From: Costus lasius
Lineage: Eukaryota > Streptophyta > Magnoliopsida > Zingiberales > Costaceae
Assembly: GCA_027563935.2 (NCBI GenBank)
Contig: CM050448.1
Coordinates: 126,399,690 to 126,463,689 of the forward strand
Direction of reading: 5' to 3'
DNA length: 64,000 nucleotides
The notes beneath the pieces were generated by a model. It saw only the letters and a program-made list of their open reading frames with translations. It ran no database searches and was not told the DNA's origin. Each line of letters opens with the position of its first letter. Position 1 is the first letter of the stretch. The translations under genes and the position numbers were made by a program. Positions 12,249 through 24,164 of the stretch are shown piece by piece.

Positions 12249-13330
12249 TCACGCCCATAATTATGTTAATTATTTTTTGTGGATTTCCACATGAGTTAAC
12301 GCTTGACTCGAGTCCAAATTTATCAACACGACTATCGCAACGGTCGAAACCGCCGGATTGGGCGTGACTGGCGGAGTCGATTCCTCGAACCAACTCCCAA
12401 CCCGACTATGGACTCACACGCTAGTCCGAAGATCAAGCCAGCGCCCGGCGATCTCGAACAATTCGTCAACTCGGCGTCGCACGCCGGAGACGGGGAAAAA
12501 AGAATCTGCCCAGGGGCAGGAAGTAGGCCGGCGTTAGCCGACGCCTGGGTACACAATGCTCAACCGAGCTCGGCAAAGAGGGAACAGAAGGAAAGAGGTG
12601 GCTGCTACCACCCACTACACTTCCAACCGAGGGAGACACCACTTCAGGCGCCTGCGGCAGGGAGAACCGGCGACGGGCGGTCGAGGAAGGTAGACGGAAG
12701 CTGCTGGGACAACAACGTGCGGCAAAAGGACCGACAACCACCGAAGACAAGAGGAAGAGAAGACAGAAGACCGCGTGCAGGCGGTGAGGAAAAACAAGGG
12801 GGCTCCACGCACAGGCGGAGAGAGCTCGACCGGAGCAGCGTCGAGTCCGCACGCAGGCGGGTTCGGGCCGGAAGTTCACGCGCGCAGGCGGCCGACACCG
12901 GACACGTGGGAGGCGAGGAGGTGTCGGCCACTTCAGGCAGAAAGCGAAAGGAGTTCGCCGGACTGAGAACGCAGCCGGGAACGAGAGGCAAAGGAGAATG
13001 AGGGTACCTCGGCAGACACTAGGCCACCGGCTCCTTCCCGTCGATGAGGCTGTGTACGCTCCCCTTTTTATCACTTATCGTGCACGGCCATATATGGATA
13101 CATGGCCTAGCCTGTGCAGCTCTCGGTCAGATCGATCCAACAAAGTTCACTTACGATGCACGGCCGTGCATCGGTGCACGGGCACGCCCGTGTACGTCTC
13201 TGTGAAAATCCAGAAAAGCGTTCACGGCCGTGTGTCTCTTCACGCCCCTGCCCGTGCATCTCTCGGCCTCGCGCTGGGATGAGTTAACCGAGGCGTGCAC
13301 GGCCGTGCATGGCTCGGTGATGCCTGAAAA
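12249..13330. repeat. GC-rich retroelement-derived sequence, probably non-coding part of the minus-strand element
   Basis: Begins with GTCACGCCC, whose inverse GGGCGTGAC occurs about 110 bp on (near 12359); such motifs are common near plant gypsy LTR ends. The frames at 12303-13001 (+) and 12466-13074 (-) match no family known to me and overlap each other, so they are read as composition shadows. The right part (13150-13330) contains GC-rich palindromes listed separately. I could not match it to the putative LTR at 16126-16812. Confidence 0.45.
13154..13309. repeat. Palindromic GC-rich motifs (CACGGCCGTG family)
   Basis: CGATGCACGGCCGTGCATCG at 13154-13173 is a perfect 20-bp palindrome. TGCACGGCCGTGCA recurs at 13296-13309, with diverged versions between (GTGCACGGGCACGCCCGTGTAC-like at 13174-13195 and CACGGCCGTG near 13222). 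They lie downstream (minus sense) of the gag-protease frame, a position comparable to that of the different palindromes near 20823 and 21036 in the plus-strand element. Confidence 0.85.
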
Positions 13331-13526
13331 ATCCAGAAAAATTCTCATCAGTATGGTACAACTTATAGAGCAAGAATATGAAAGAAAAACTGGAAAATAA
13401 CAATGTATAAATAGTGAAAATAAATATAAAAGTATGAAAATGCAAAAGAGAGTAAGAGTGCAAAAGAGGTTGAGTTGCCTCCCAACAAGCGCTTCTTTAA
13501 GGTCACTAGCTTGACCATCATGATGC

Positions 13527-15959
13527 TCAAGGTGGGTCTGGAGGTGGAGAGGCTAAGTATGTGGCATGAAGCCTCTGCTTCCATCGCTGCTCATGAAATG
13601 TACCTATTAAAATGAGTATGAGATATAACAGTTTTTCTCTAACTGTCCTGATGGAACATGGAACAACAAATTGACACAAGATATAAGAAGTACCAAAGTC
13701 AATTAAAATTTTGTCCTTAAATGGCTCCAACTCCTTCTTCTTTGAATCGGCTCTTGGGGCATTATCAGTATGCGTCATCATGGTCACTATCTTGTTGCCT
13801 TCTAGATTAGTCGGATCATCGAGTCTGTCTCCAAAGTGTTCAGGAAAGGTCTCTGGGAAGAACTCCATCTTGTTTCTTGATTGCGCGGTGCTGTCCCTCA
13901 ACACTCCTCCATTCTCTCCGGAACCTGAAAAATAGAATTGGCCATTAATAACAGGGAAATCAAGCGACATATCGTTCTTATCGATGCAAAAAGTCATTAT
14001 CCTCTGTGGAACATCGATTATAGCTCTGATCGTGGTGAGGAATGGTCTGCACAATATAAGAGGGAAAGTTGGGTTCACGGCTATGTCCAAGATCACAAAG
14101 TTTACCGGGAAAAATATTCCTTTAAACTGTAGTGGTATATCCTTGGCGATCCCTAGCGGGTAAAGTCTAGAGCCGTTTCAAAACTGCAGAACTTGAGATG
14201 TTGATGTGAGAGATCCCAAGTTTAACTTCTCATAGGTTATAACAGACATTATGCTGACTCCAGAGCCTAAATCCAACAGTGCTCTATCGAATGCAGTGTT
14301 CCCAATCTTGCATGGTATATCAAAACTACCCGGGTCTTCAACTTCGAGAAATAGCTGCTTATGTATGGGATCTTTAGAGTTCTCAGCAGACATTATTACC
14401 GTTTCGGCATTAAACGCGTCAGGAGTCTTATGATGAGGCTCCTCTTCCCGGTTGTCAGATTTTTCTTCTTCATCCCCCATATGCTCAACTTCAGATTCTT
14501 TAAATTGCTCAACGCCACTTGTCATAACGGCATTGCACTGATCTCTGGGATTTGCTTCAGGTTGAGCTGGAAGCATTCCTGGGGTTCTCAGTAACGAACT
14601 GGTTCGCTGGTCCAGTTCTGTGATCCTACTTTCCATCATTTTCTGGTGGGTTGATACAGAGTCCACTTTCATGTTCAGCTGGCGAATCTGCTCACTCACA
14701 GAGTCATTGTGTTTCATTTGAGTTGCCATGAAGTTTTCCAACATTGACTCTAGCCTGGACTTCTGTGGAGGATCTTGTTGTCTTTGGTTGGCTGGTGGTT
14801 ATTGTATACCAAGAGGCCTGAAATTAGAAGAGAAGTTTTGATTAGAAAAATTAGCAGGAGGAACTTGCCCTTGATTTAACTTGTAGGAGAAATTCGGGTG
14901 ATTTCTCTATCCCGGATTGTATGTGCTCGAGTAGGGGTCGTTCTGGTTCCTGAATTTCCCAATGGCGTTGACTTGTTCAGAGGGGGCGCTCAAGATGTGG
15001 CAGTTATCAGTAGAATGCTCTATCACACCACAAACATCACAAGTCAAAGAATTAGAAGCAGAGACATTAATAGAATCAATCTTAGAAGAAAGAGAGTCTA
15101 CTTTTGCCACTAAAGAATCGATTGAGTTAACATCAAACTTCCCTGAGTTTCGAGTGTGCTGGCTCCTTTCTCCTGACCACTGATAATGATTGAGGGTCAT
15201 GTCCTCTATCAGTTGCATCGCATCATCATAGTTCTTATTCATTAATGCCCCACCAGCAACAACATCTACAGATAGTCTGGTCTGGTATAGCAATCCACTG
15301 TAGAAGGTGTGGATGATCACTCATTTCTGTAGACCATGGTGCGGGCATATCCTCAATAGTTCTTTGAAATGGTCTCATGCTTCATACAGTGACTCTCCTT
15401 CTCTTTGGGCAAAGTTGGTGATTTGATTCTTGAGCTGAGCGATATTGCTTGGTGGGAAGAACTTTGACATAAAAGCTTGTGATAACTGTTCTCACGTTGT
15501 GATTGATGCTTGCGGTAAAGACTGCAACCACGCCCTAGCTCGATCCCTGAGAGAAAAAGGGAAGAGTCTCAGTTTAATAGCATCAGGATGAGCACCGTTA
15601 ATCTTAAGAGTATCGCAGCATTCCAAAAAGATAGATAAATGGAGGTTAGGATCTTCAGTGGCTGTTCCACTGAATTGGTTCTGCTGCACCATCTGTACAA
15701 GTGATGGCTTGATCTCGAAGTTGTTAGCTTCGATAGCAGATCGCGATATGCTCGAGTGCACACCAGAGATGGTGGGGGCTGCATAATCTTTCAAGGAGCG
15801 AGTGGCTTCCATCGTTTGACTGTCAGAAAAGTTGCCTTCAAGCTTAAGTCTTTTCAGATTTCTTCTGACTAAACGAAAAGTGCGCTCTATCTCCGGATCT
15901 CCAGGTACAAGTTTCCCTGTTCGCGCAGTGTTCCTGGGCATAAACAAGTACCTAGACAT
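13527..15959 (-). pseudogene. Athila-like gag-protease polyprotein, broken by stops (minus-strand element)
   Basis: Gag and aspartic-protease region of a Ty3/gypsy element related to Athila. Four open segments, starting (minus sense) at 15959, 15320, 14744 and 14096, all lie in one reading frame, interrupted only by stops. Order: gag N terminus with FEIKPSLVQMVQQNQF and LRLFPFSLRDRARAWLQSLP (about 15830-15500); gag C terminus with a CX2CX4HX4C knuckle (CDVCGVIEHSTDNC, near 15020); a variable linker; protease active-site block ALLDLGSGVSIMS (near 14270); and PLILCRPFLTTIRAIIDV (near 14040). The frame ends at 13527 and no reverse transcriptase, RNase H or integrase follows. A GGGAGGCAAC motif lies just downstream (near 13480), as it does in the plus-strand element. 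Confidence 0.9.
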
Positions 15960-16101
15960 AAAAGATTAGTAGCACCGCACCAATAAAAAAGAAAAACTAC
16001 AGCTAAAAACAAAAAGCAAATAAACAAAATAAAAGGCAAATAAAATCTAACTAAACCTAATCTATCGATCTTTTGATTGTGTTAATATTGCCAACCTAGT
16101 C

Positions 16102-16119
16102 CCCGGCAACGGCGCCAAA
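16102..16119 (-). other. Primer-binding site matching tRNA-Asp
   Basis: On the minus strand it reads TGGCGCCGTTGCCGGGGA, complementary to the 3' end of plant tRNA-Asp(GUC), the primer used by Athila/Tat-type elements. It sits between the gag start and the putative LTR, fixing the element's orientation. Confidence 0.92.
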
Positions 16120-16125
16120 AACTTA

Positions 16126-16812
16126 ATAGGGCCTAGACGGCTGCTACCGCAAGTGCATGGTCTATCGCGTAATAAAAAGATCGAACCCACAGGGACTAGG
16201 GTCAAGTACTAACAAATCAGTCAATCGAGAGCTAGGTTGATGATTAATGGGAGAATTGTCTAATATCCTAGAGAAAGTAATTAAGCTAAGGCAGATTAAG
16301 AACAAGCAGCGCAGAGAGCAAAACAAACGGGATTTTGAGATTATGAGAGAGATTCGGGGTTTTAGGTTTCACGACACTGAAGCATGCATAAATATTAGGG
16401 TTTGACAATTTAAATAAAATTTTATCTAAGTTCTCAAGGTAACCTTTCCTAGGGTATAGACGCGTTCCCTCTCAGGACACGGTCCGGTATCCGTCTTAAC
16501 CCAGATCTCCTACTCTCGTTGCTTACCGAGGTTAATACGGATCCATTGGGTTCTATGAAAGATTAGGGTTCCTTGGGTGATTTCGAGTGCTCTCGCAATA
16601 CGAAATCACCGGTCCAGTCTAGGGGTTCCGATGGTCAAGGTTCATCTCTCAGTCCTTCCCTCGACATCTAAAGCATGCATACATATGACCAGTATGTAAA
16701 CAAGAATTAAAATATCCTAAACATGGATAAGAATAAAGATAAATAGAGAAATATATGTGTCAAATCATAACATTCAACATTCATACAGTGGGCTACGCCC
16801 AAACCTCGAAAA
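16126..16812 (-). repeat. Probable 5' LTR (partial) of the minus-strand Athila-like element
   Basis: It ends seven bases before the PBS with the AAGTTT spacer seen in the plus-strand element. It carries the conserved 'CTGTGGG ... GCACTTGCGG' LTR-end region in minus sense. The outer end is not visible: at about 16813 it runs into an LTR of the opposite orientation. No partner LTR was recognised to the left. Confidence 0.6.
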
Positions 16813-16813
16813 G

Positions 16814-17915
16814 TAGGTTCACCCGTGACTATTTCACAGCAAATATGTGCCGAAGACTTCACCACCTGGTGAACCCCGTGGGGTTCACTCGTGAAGCGGA
16901 CGGATCAACTCGACACCCTCTCGGTTTTCCCTCGATTTTGAACCCGATTCAAGTCCAAATTTAGCAAGTGAGGACTTTTTGGAAAGCTAACTCGAAGACG
17001 AACGAAAAGGATGTAAAATCCCCAAATTTCGTGATCTAATGGGAAGCAATCAGGCGATGAAGCGGCTAGGGGCGGAAGAACATGGTGATTCGGCGACTTC
17101 GAGCGGATTTTTGAAGATTTGAACATCGGAACCTTGCAATCCTAGGTTATTTCATTCGGTTTATCTTCTCCTCCCTCCTAGAAACCTTTTCCTGTAATTT
17201 TTATATGTTTAAAGAGAGGATTTTTAGCGATTCAACGATGGTTGTAGCGTAAACTTTGTATCGGGGCTAGGTTGAAGCCCTCTGACGATTTCTGTTTGCA
17301 ACTCTTGTTTTAATCTTGTTATTTGGATCATATTCTGAGCATATTTCACTAGATGTATTTATTTCTTGATCTTTACTTTGGCCAAGTATCGTCATGTCAT
17401 AGTTGTTACGGTCCATAACGAAAGTTCGACCGTAACGACCGAACCTCTATGTGAATCTTGTGAAGACGCGACGCGAAAGTGCGTGTTCTTTGCTCGAGGG
17501 TTCATAATCTACCACGGAACCCAGTGGGTTTGTCTAGAACGGTCCACCGCAAAAGTAGGAGACGTTCTAGGCAAATACCGGGGTGTACACTCGAAAGAGG
17601 GCACCTTGTACCATAGGGTAGATTCCTTATGCATATCTATAAATCCAAGTAATTAACATTTATTTCTAGCGCAAGTAAAATCGTCAGAGTGGTGGAAACC
17701 TTTGCCCTAATATTCTCTCTCATATATTTTCCCTGTCGTAGTTGTTTGATTTCTTGTTTACTGTCCTGCTTAATTTTAGTTTTTAAGCTCCAAAAACCAC
17801 GATTTGATTAGCTTAGATTCCAAGAATTAGATTCTCTAGTACTCACCTTGTTCCCTGTGGGAGACGATATCTTTTATATTATTGCGACATTTCCGTGCAC
17901 TTGCGGACAGTGTCA
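16814..17915 (+). repeat. 5' LTR (left-truncated) of the plus-strand Athila-like element
   Basis: Aligns without any net indel to 24384-25485 (constant offset of 7,570 bp), with about 30 mismatches by eye. It ends in TGTCA just before the AGTTTT spacer and PBS. The left 16814 boundary falls inside a palindrome repeat unit, so the true 5' part of this LTR is missing. Confidence 0.92.
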
Positions 17916-17921
17916 AGTTTT

Positions 17922-17939
17922 TGGCGCCATTACCGGGAA
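17922..17939 (+). other. Primer-binding site, decayed
   Basis: TGGCGCCATTACCGGGAA. It differs from the tRNA-Asp complement at three positions, each a G-to-A change. The second PBS copy at 25492 differs at only one. Confidence 0.88.
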
Positions 17940-18084
17940 ACAACGGTTGATATTAGTATACTTCTAAGGATTGGAAGACTAAGCTTTAGTTAGTTTTTTT
18001 TCTTTTCTTTCTTTATTCTGCTTTATATTGCTTTTTGCTTGTTTCGACTGCTTTGAACTTCTTAATTGGATCTGACAAATTTTT

Positions 18085-20535
18085 ATGCAAAGAAGTTCCA
18101 GGGCAGGACTACTATTCGAAATCGATCTTGAGATAGAACGGACCTTCAAACAAAGAAGGAAGCTTAATCTAATTCGGCAAAAGGAAGGTCTAGAACGGAT
18201 AGAACATCTTCACATCGACATGGAAAACGAACCAGCGCCCCAACCGGTGAACAACAACCATGCCCGAACACTGCACGACTACGCAGCACCTTTTGCACAT
18301 GGGTTTCAATCAGGAATAGTTAGGCCTACTGTCGAGGCCAACAATTTTGAAATTAAACCTGCATTACTTTCCATGATTCAATAGAATCAATTCGGTGGTT
18401 CTCCTCTTGAGGACCCCAATATGCACTTGTCTATATTTTTGGAATATTGCGATATGCTTAAGATTAACGGTGCTACTTCTGATGCTATCAGGTTACGCTT
18501 GTTCCCATTCTCTCTGCGGGATAGAGCAAGGGCATGGCTCCACACGATCCCCCTTGCTTTAATACGGACATGAGATGAACTGTCTTAAGCTTTCCTCTCG
18601 AAGTATTTCCCTCCTTCGAAGATGATCCACCTCAGAAACCAGCTAACGAGCTTCATGCAGAAGGATGTAGAGTCTTTGTATGAAGCCTGAGAAAGATTTA
18701 AAGAGCTTCAAAGACTGTGTCCCCATCATGGGATCGAGATTTGGGTCCTAGTACACACGTTTTACATGGGATTGCAATACAATACTAGACTCACAGTCGA
18801 TGCAACTGCTGGAGGATCGGGATTAATGAGCAAAGTACCTGAAGATGCGATAAGCCTCCTGGAAGACATGACACTGAACTACCATCAATGGAATCCAGAG
18901 CGAGGTACACTTTCAAGAAAAACAGGTAAATTCGATCTTGATTCATTAACTGCTTTGACAGCAAAGGTGGATAATCTAACTCAGAAATTTGATTCATGGT
19001 CTGTTAATTCTTTGAGCATTAATTCAGTATCTTGTGAGCTTTGTGGCGTTGCAGGTCATACAAATGCTGAATGCGAAGTGGGAGATGGGCAGACAGCCCA
19101 AGGTCAGCCTGAACAGCTAAATGCAGTTGGCAATGCAAACCTTATGAACAACCCTTATTCCAATTACTACAACCCTGGCTGACGCAACCACCCGAACTTT
19201 TCCTACCGTACCACGCAGCCACTTCAACCAGGGCAAGCGCCACCACAAGCACAACCTCAACAAGGGAACTTCAGGCCGCCACTACAAGAGAATTTTAGGC
19301 AGCCACCTGGGTTCCAACTGAGAAATTACAATCCTCCCCCTCAATAAGCGAATTACAATCCTCCTCAAAGACCAGCCCAAGACTCTCAGCTGAGTAAGCA
19401 ACTAGAAGGGCTCACTGACATGATGAAATTGATGATGACCAGGATGGATTCCTTGGAGACGCACAATAAAATGCTGGAGAGCCAGCTTGCGCAACAGGCT
19501 AGCTCATCCTCTAGAGCGCCAGGGGAGCTTCCATCACAGCCAGAAGTTAACCCGAGAGAGTAGTGAAATGCAATCTCCACTCAGAGCGGCAAGCAACTCG
19601 AAGACCCACCAATGCCGACCAATGAAACAAGGGATGATGAGACACTGAACCCCGAGGAGCCACACGCGAATTCAATACCGGCGGAGCGTGAACGAACAGA
19701 AGAAGAGCAACCCTATGTTAGGCCGCCGGCCTACAAGCCGCCGATACCTTTCCCTCAGAGGCTTGTCAAAGCCAAGCTAGACAAGCAATTCAGTAAGTTT
19801 CTGGAAATTTTGGAAAAATTATATATTAATATTCCCTTTGTTGATGCCCTTTCACAGATGCCGACCTATGTGAAGTTCCTGAAGGATATTCTCTCAAATA
19901 AGAGGAAGCTAGAAGACCAAGGCATTGTGGCTCTTACTGAAGAGTGCAGTGCGATTTTGCAGAACAAGCTTCCACAAAAACTCAAAGACCTTGGCAGCTT
20001 TTCCATATCATGCCAGATAGGAGAGATGACCTTTCAAAGAGCACTGTGCAATTTAGGGGCGAGTGTCAACATCATGCCGTTATCTTTGTGTAGAAAGCTG
20101 GATCTGGGTGAATTGAAGTCAACGAATATTTTTCTATAGTTGGCTGACAGATCAGTTAGGAGTCCCGTTGGCATTTTAGAGGATGTACCCATTAAAGTGA
20201 GGGATTATTTTGTTCCTGCAGGCGTTGTTGTATTAGACATCGATGAGGATGACAGGCTTCCTATTATTTTAGGAAGGTCTTTTCTTGCTACAGCTGGTGT
20301 TGTCATCGATGTTAAAAATGGGAAACTGGATTTAAATATCGATGACAATGTTATTCAATTTAACCTGTCTAATTCTCTTAAAAAACCTTCTTTTGCAGGT
20401 GCATGTTACAGCGTGAATTTAGCTGAGTGCATTAGAAATTTTGTAGCAAATAGACATAGCCTCAAGCGCCGATTTGAGGGTGGACTTGCTAAAAAAAAGG
20501 GGAGTTCTTTACCCCTTTCATCCTCCCTGATTTGA
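18085..20535 (+). pseudogene. Athila-like gag-protease polyprotein with nine nonsense codons (plus-strand element)
   Basis: Gag plus aspartic protease in one uninterrupted phase over 2,451 bp, broken only by stops: TAG 18382, TGA 18571, TAA 18586, TGA 18688, TGA 19180, TAA 19345, TAG 19561, TGA 19564 and TAG 20137. Gag shows FEIKPALLSMI and RLRLFPFSLRDRARAWL; a zinc knuckle CELCGVAGHTNAEC lies near 19035-19076; a Gln/Pro-rich linker follows. The protease block at about 20041 reads ALCNLGASVNIMP, with Asn (AAT 20050) where the catalytic Asp is expected, then LPIILGRSFLATAGVVIDV. The frame ends at TGA 20533 with no reverse transcriptase or integrase after it. A GGGAGGCAAC hairpin motif follows near 20586. 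Confidence 0.93.
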
Positions 20536-21296
20536 TTTTCTGATAACTCTATGGTCGAGCTATTGACCAAAAACAAACGCTCTTGGGAGGCAACCCAAGT
20601 TTTTCTTATTGCTTTCGTTTGCTTTCTGCTGCATTAGTTGTCTTTAGCTTCTTTTTTACTTTACCATCGTAGAAAACCCTTCTCTCTTGTTTGTCTAATT
20701 GGTTATAGGAGATCTTGATGTTGGAGTACACTGATAAAGCTTTATTTTTGAGATGCAGTTGCACTATGAGAACAGGAGGATTTTTCTGGATTTTTACCAA
20801 GGCTCGGTGCACTTCATGGCTTGGTGAACCCGGCAAAGTTCACCTGTGAAGTACACTTTGCATCTTGACGTGCAATTTTTTTTTAAAAAAAGATATTTTT
20901 ATCAAATTGGGGCGGGACTAGCAATTTTGAGATATATATATTATTCTGGATTTTCTGTGACAAAAACTTAGACTTCACGACCCGTGAAGACATCCGAAGC
21001 AAAGAGGGACAATCCCGTCGCGCACTACATGGTTAGGTGAACCCGGTTGGGTTCACCCGTGTTTCTAACAGAGCACTGCCCGTGTTTGCCCTAAATCTCA
21101 GTTAGGGGTTCGTGCGACTTCACGCCGCCGCCGACCTCTCTGCTCTAGATCACCTTTCACCCGAAGATCTCTCGCCTCCGCAGCTTTAACGGATCTCCCC
21201 TCTTCGCGATCTGCAACTCTGGAGAGGTTCGTGCAGTTTTGCTCTGATTTCCGCTGTTAATCTTCCAGTTTTCCCTATCCGCCGAACCTTTTATTT
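20536..21296 (+). other. Non-coding spacer of the plus-strand element, with two palindromes
   Basis: Contains palindromes at 20823-20844 (imperfect) and 21036-21057 (GGTGAACCC..GGGTTCACC), the same motif family as the LTR array at 24165-24459. It joins the gag-protease stop to the ORF1 remnant. No RT, RNase H or integrase sequence was recognised here. Confidence 0.7.
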
Positions 21297-22639
21297 TTGG
21301 CTCCTCGATCGGTTACTATTTTTGTGCTCGGGCGAAATCTTCTCTGGTTGTTTTTTGGTTTTCTCCATCGTTTCCTGCATTTGAATCTAATGACACCAAG
21401 GTGTAAGGTTCTTGCCTTCTGTCAACGTGATCAACAACCTGTGTCTGAATCTTCTACTGACGACGATGACTTCGTTCCTCACGGATCATCTCAGCCACCG
21501 CAAATGACTCCTGTTAGCCAGCCGGCGCAGCCATCCTCTTCCAGAAATCTGTCACGCTCGACTATTCGGCAACCTCAGACCTATACATCTCCGCCGAATG
21601 ATTTCGACATTGTTTTTCAGGAACGCAGAACACCAACAGAACTTCGAACAGCTCCTTCACCGCCAGATACTCAATACCCGCTACCTGGATAGAAACACGC
21701 TTATCATTCTAGGACTCATGGACGACGTGGAGCTGATGTACTCTAACATTGGGTGGGAGTAGTTTCTCCGGCTTGCCTCGCCCACATACATCGGAGTCAC
21801 GCTAGAGTTCCTCAGCTCTTTAGACGTTAAAGCTGCCGTAACGGTCGACGAAGATCCTGAGCGCTTGACCTTCCGGATGGGAAACATCGAGCATTGTCTA
21901 TCTCTTGTTGATCTCCGCCATATCTACGGCTTTTCGGAACCTTGCACTCGCAATGTCCCGGTGGAATTTAATGAGCAAACTTTTTGGGCGTCGATCACAA
22001 ATGAGCACTTTTATTCTGCCAGAGTGGCCAGGGCCTCGAGCATTTGCAACCCGACTATCAGATACGTCCATAGAGTGCTCGCCCATAGAGTGCTCGTCCA
22101 TGAAACTCATTGTCCGCCGAGGTGACTCTTATTGTATGACGTTCAAGGATAGCCACTTCTGTTTACCATTGCCAAATCCTGAGCGCACAACTGTGCACGT
22201 TCGAGCGAACTGGCACATCAAGCCAACCGAAGATCCTCAGCCCAACCCTATTGATACTGCACCGCCAGCACCCAGCTCATTTTTCTTTGGTGGCGGCTCT
22301 TCCTCAGATTCCATGATGCGTGTTCTTCAAGAGATAAGGGAGGAGCAGCTTCAGCAGCGCGAGCTCATCGATCAGATGGATACCTCCCTCTCTTCTATAC
22401 GCCAGGAGCAAGCTTCCCGATGGGAAGCTAATGAGGTTGGGATGCAGCGGCAACACAAGATGTTGGGCTCAATTTGGGAGAAATTATATATCATGGATGA
22501 CCGGTTCGCCCTGCTTAATGAAGAAAACATAAGGAACATACCAATCTCTTCAGATGATGAGGAAGCGCCAGGTCATACTTCTCGCGGTAAGGGCAAGAGC
22601 TCTCGAGCTTCCGGCTCTCACTCGTGCAGGAGGCGCTAG
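21297..22639 (+). pseudogene. Athila ORF1-like (putative env-position) remnant, frameshifted
   Basis: Resembles the 'ATHILA ORF-1 / retrotransposon ORF-1' family of unknown function found downstream of pol in Athila elements. The N-terminal part (21297-21690) is Ser/Pro-rich. The frame then shifts near 21612, and the conserved core continues in another frame with LEFLSSLDVK, LTFRMGNIEHCLSLVDLRHIYGFSEPC and PTIRYVHRVLAHRV (about 21790-22100), broken by TAG 21760. After about 22100, next to a 15-bp tandem duplication (CATAGAGTGCTCG twice), a third frame continues to 22639 with a coiled-coil-like Gln/Glu-rich part and a basic tail. Family assignment is from recalled motif similarity. Confidence 0.65.
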
Positions 22640-24164
22640 TTCCATCCAGACTCGACACCGCCACCTTCTCCTCTCGCATATACGACATTGCATAGAGGAC
22701 TATGCAATATTCTAGAGCGGGTGAGCTGTCTTGACTCCAGCTTCTTCTTGGTTGTTTGGTTGTAGTTATTGTGACTTTCTGTTTTTCTTTATGGCTTTGT
22801 TCTGCTACTCTATGATGGATATTTTGATATTGGCATTGTATCATATATGCCACTATTCGTGGGCCTTGTCCACATCTTCAGGCCCCACACTTTTTGCAGT
22901 GTATAACAGATATTCGGACCACCTGTTTTCCTTTCTAGTGCTATGCTATAACTCTCTTTGCATGAAGAATGACGTGTGGATCTATACGCTTTCATGATGA
23001 TCATTTTTAAGGCTTATATTGCATATCTTGTGATGAAAACTTTTATTGACTTTTCATGCTAGTCTTGTCCAATGATAGCTTTGCAAAATTCTTAAAGTCA
23101 AATGCATGATTAGTCAGAATTTATCGAGACATGTTGAATGTAGTACTTGTTAGAAATTTACTCAATAGTCATGTCCATATGTTCTTTGAATTAGAAATTT
23201 TCTAAACGGATTGATTTTATGATGTTCATATAGTGGGTCAAACATTTTCATGATTCTTCAATTGATTTTGGTTTGCAATTTACATTCGATTCATATTATG
23301 ATGCATAATCTCTTTTCAAACTTTGAATTCCTTTCTATTATTGGGGAAACACTTCATTTGTTAAAAGAAAGGATGTGTTAACTTCTGTTATATAAAAAAA
23401 ACACTTAGATTCCTCTACTTGGCACTGCGAAAAATGGGCAGTGGTACCAAAGGACATGAGTTGAAATTTAAGAAATGTGAATTGAAATAAAAAGACTACT
23501 CTACTTGGCATTGCGAAAAATTGGCAATGGTACCTAAGGATATGAGTTGAAGTCTAATGCAAAGATCAGAGTTTTGTATCCTAAATAAAACATTTGAGTT
23601 AACCCCAATATTATGAATTGGATGGATAAGAATGCAATGAGTGTTGTGTTTGCTTGATTGAATCTCATGTTTACTGCTTTCTGAATCATTTGATATCTAG
23701 AAACTGTGGGACCAAACTGGTGAATGCTTAAAACGCTCCTTTTAGTTGATTTCTTCTGATTAGATCTTGGATTGCTAAAAAGTATTTTTCCAAACTCGGG
23801 TGCGAACTTCAACACAAAAAATTATTTGTGTACCAAGCATGTATTTCAACTTATTTTATTGCTTGAGGATAATCAAAGATTTAAGTCGAGGAGTATTTGA
23901 CACCATGCATTTTAGTAGTGATTTTTACTATTATTCCATGATGAATTTATGCCTATTTGAATGTTTTTATACTCCTTTAAGGCTTATTTAGTTAAAAACT
24001 TCAGAATCTTCACTTTTCATTTGTCTTATTGAATTTCAGATAAAATCACCCAATTTTGAGGTCTTTTTGAAGAATCTAAGAGCATGAGGTGATTCCTTAT
24101 GAGAAGACGAAGCTGCTCGTAAAATTTGGGCTCAATCGGAGCCATTTCTGGACTTCACGGCCAG
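22640..24164 (+). other. 3' non-coding region of the plus-strand element
   Basis: AT-rich, no coding potential recognised. A ~90-bp segment with a 'TCTACTTGGCA(C/T)TGCGAAAAA' core is duplicated (near 23415 and 23501). A purine tract AAAAGAAAGGA followed by TGTGTTAAC at about 23364-23382 could be the polypurine tract and LTR start, which would make a full LTR about 2.1 kb. This is a guess. Confidence 0.4.

Noticed and set aside
12303..13074. 232-aa plus frame and 202-aa minus frame
   Set aside because: Overlap each other, low-complexity, no recognisable domain; composition effect within retroelement-derived DNA.
17366..17656. 96-aa frame conserved in both LTR copies (17366 and 24936)
   Set aside because: Conserved because both are LTRs of one element; it has a non-ATG start and no known domain, although it stays open in both copies.
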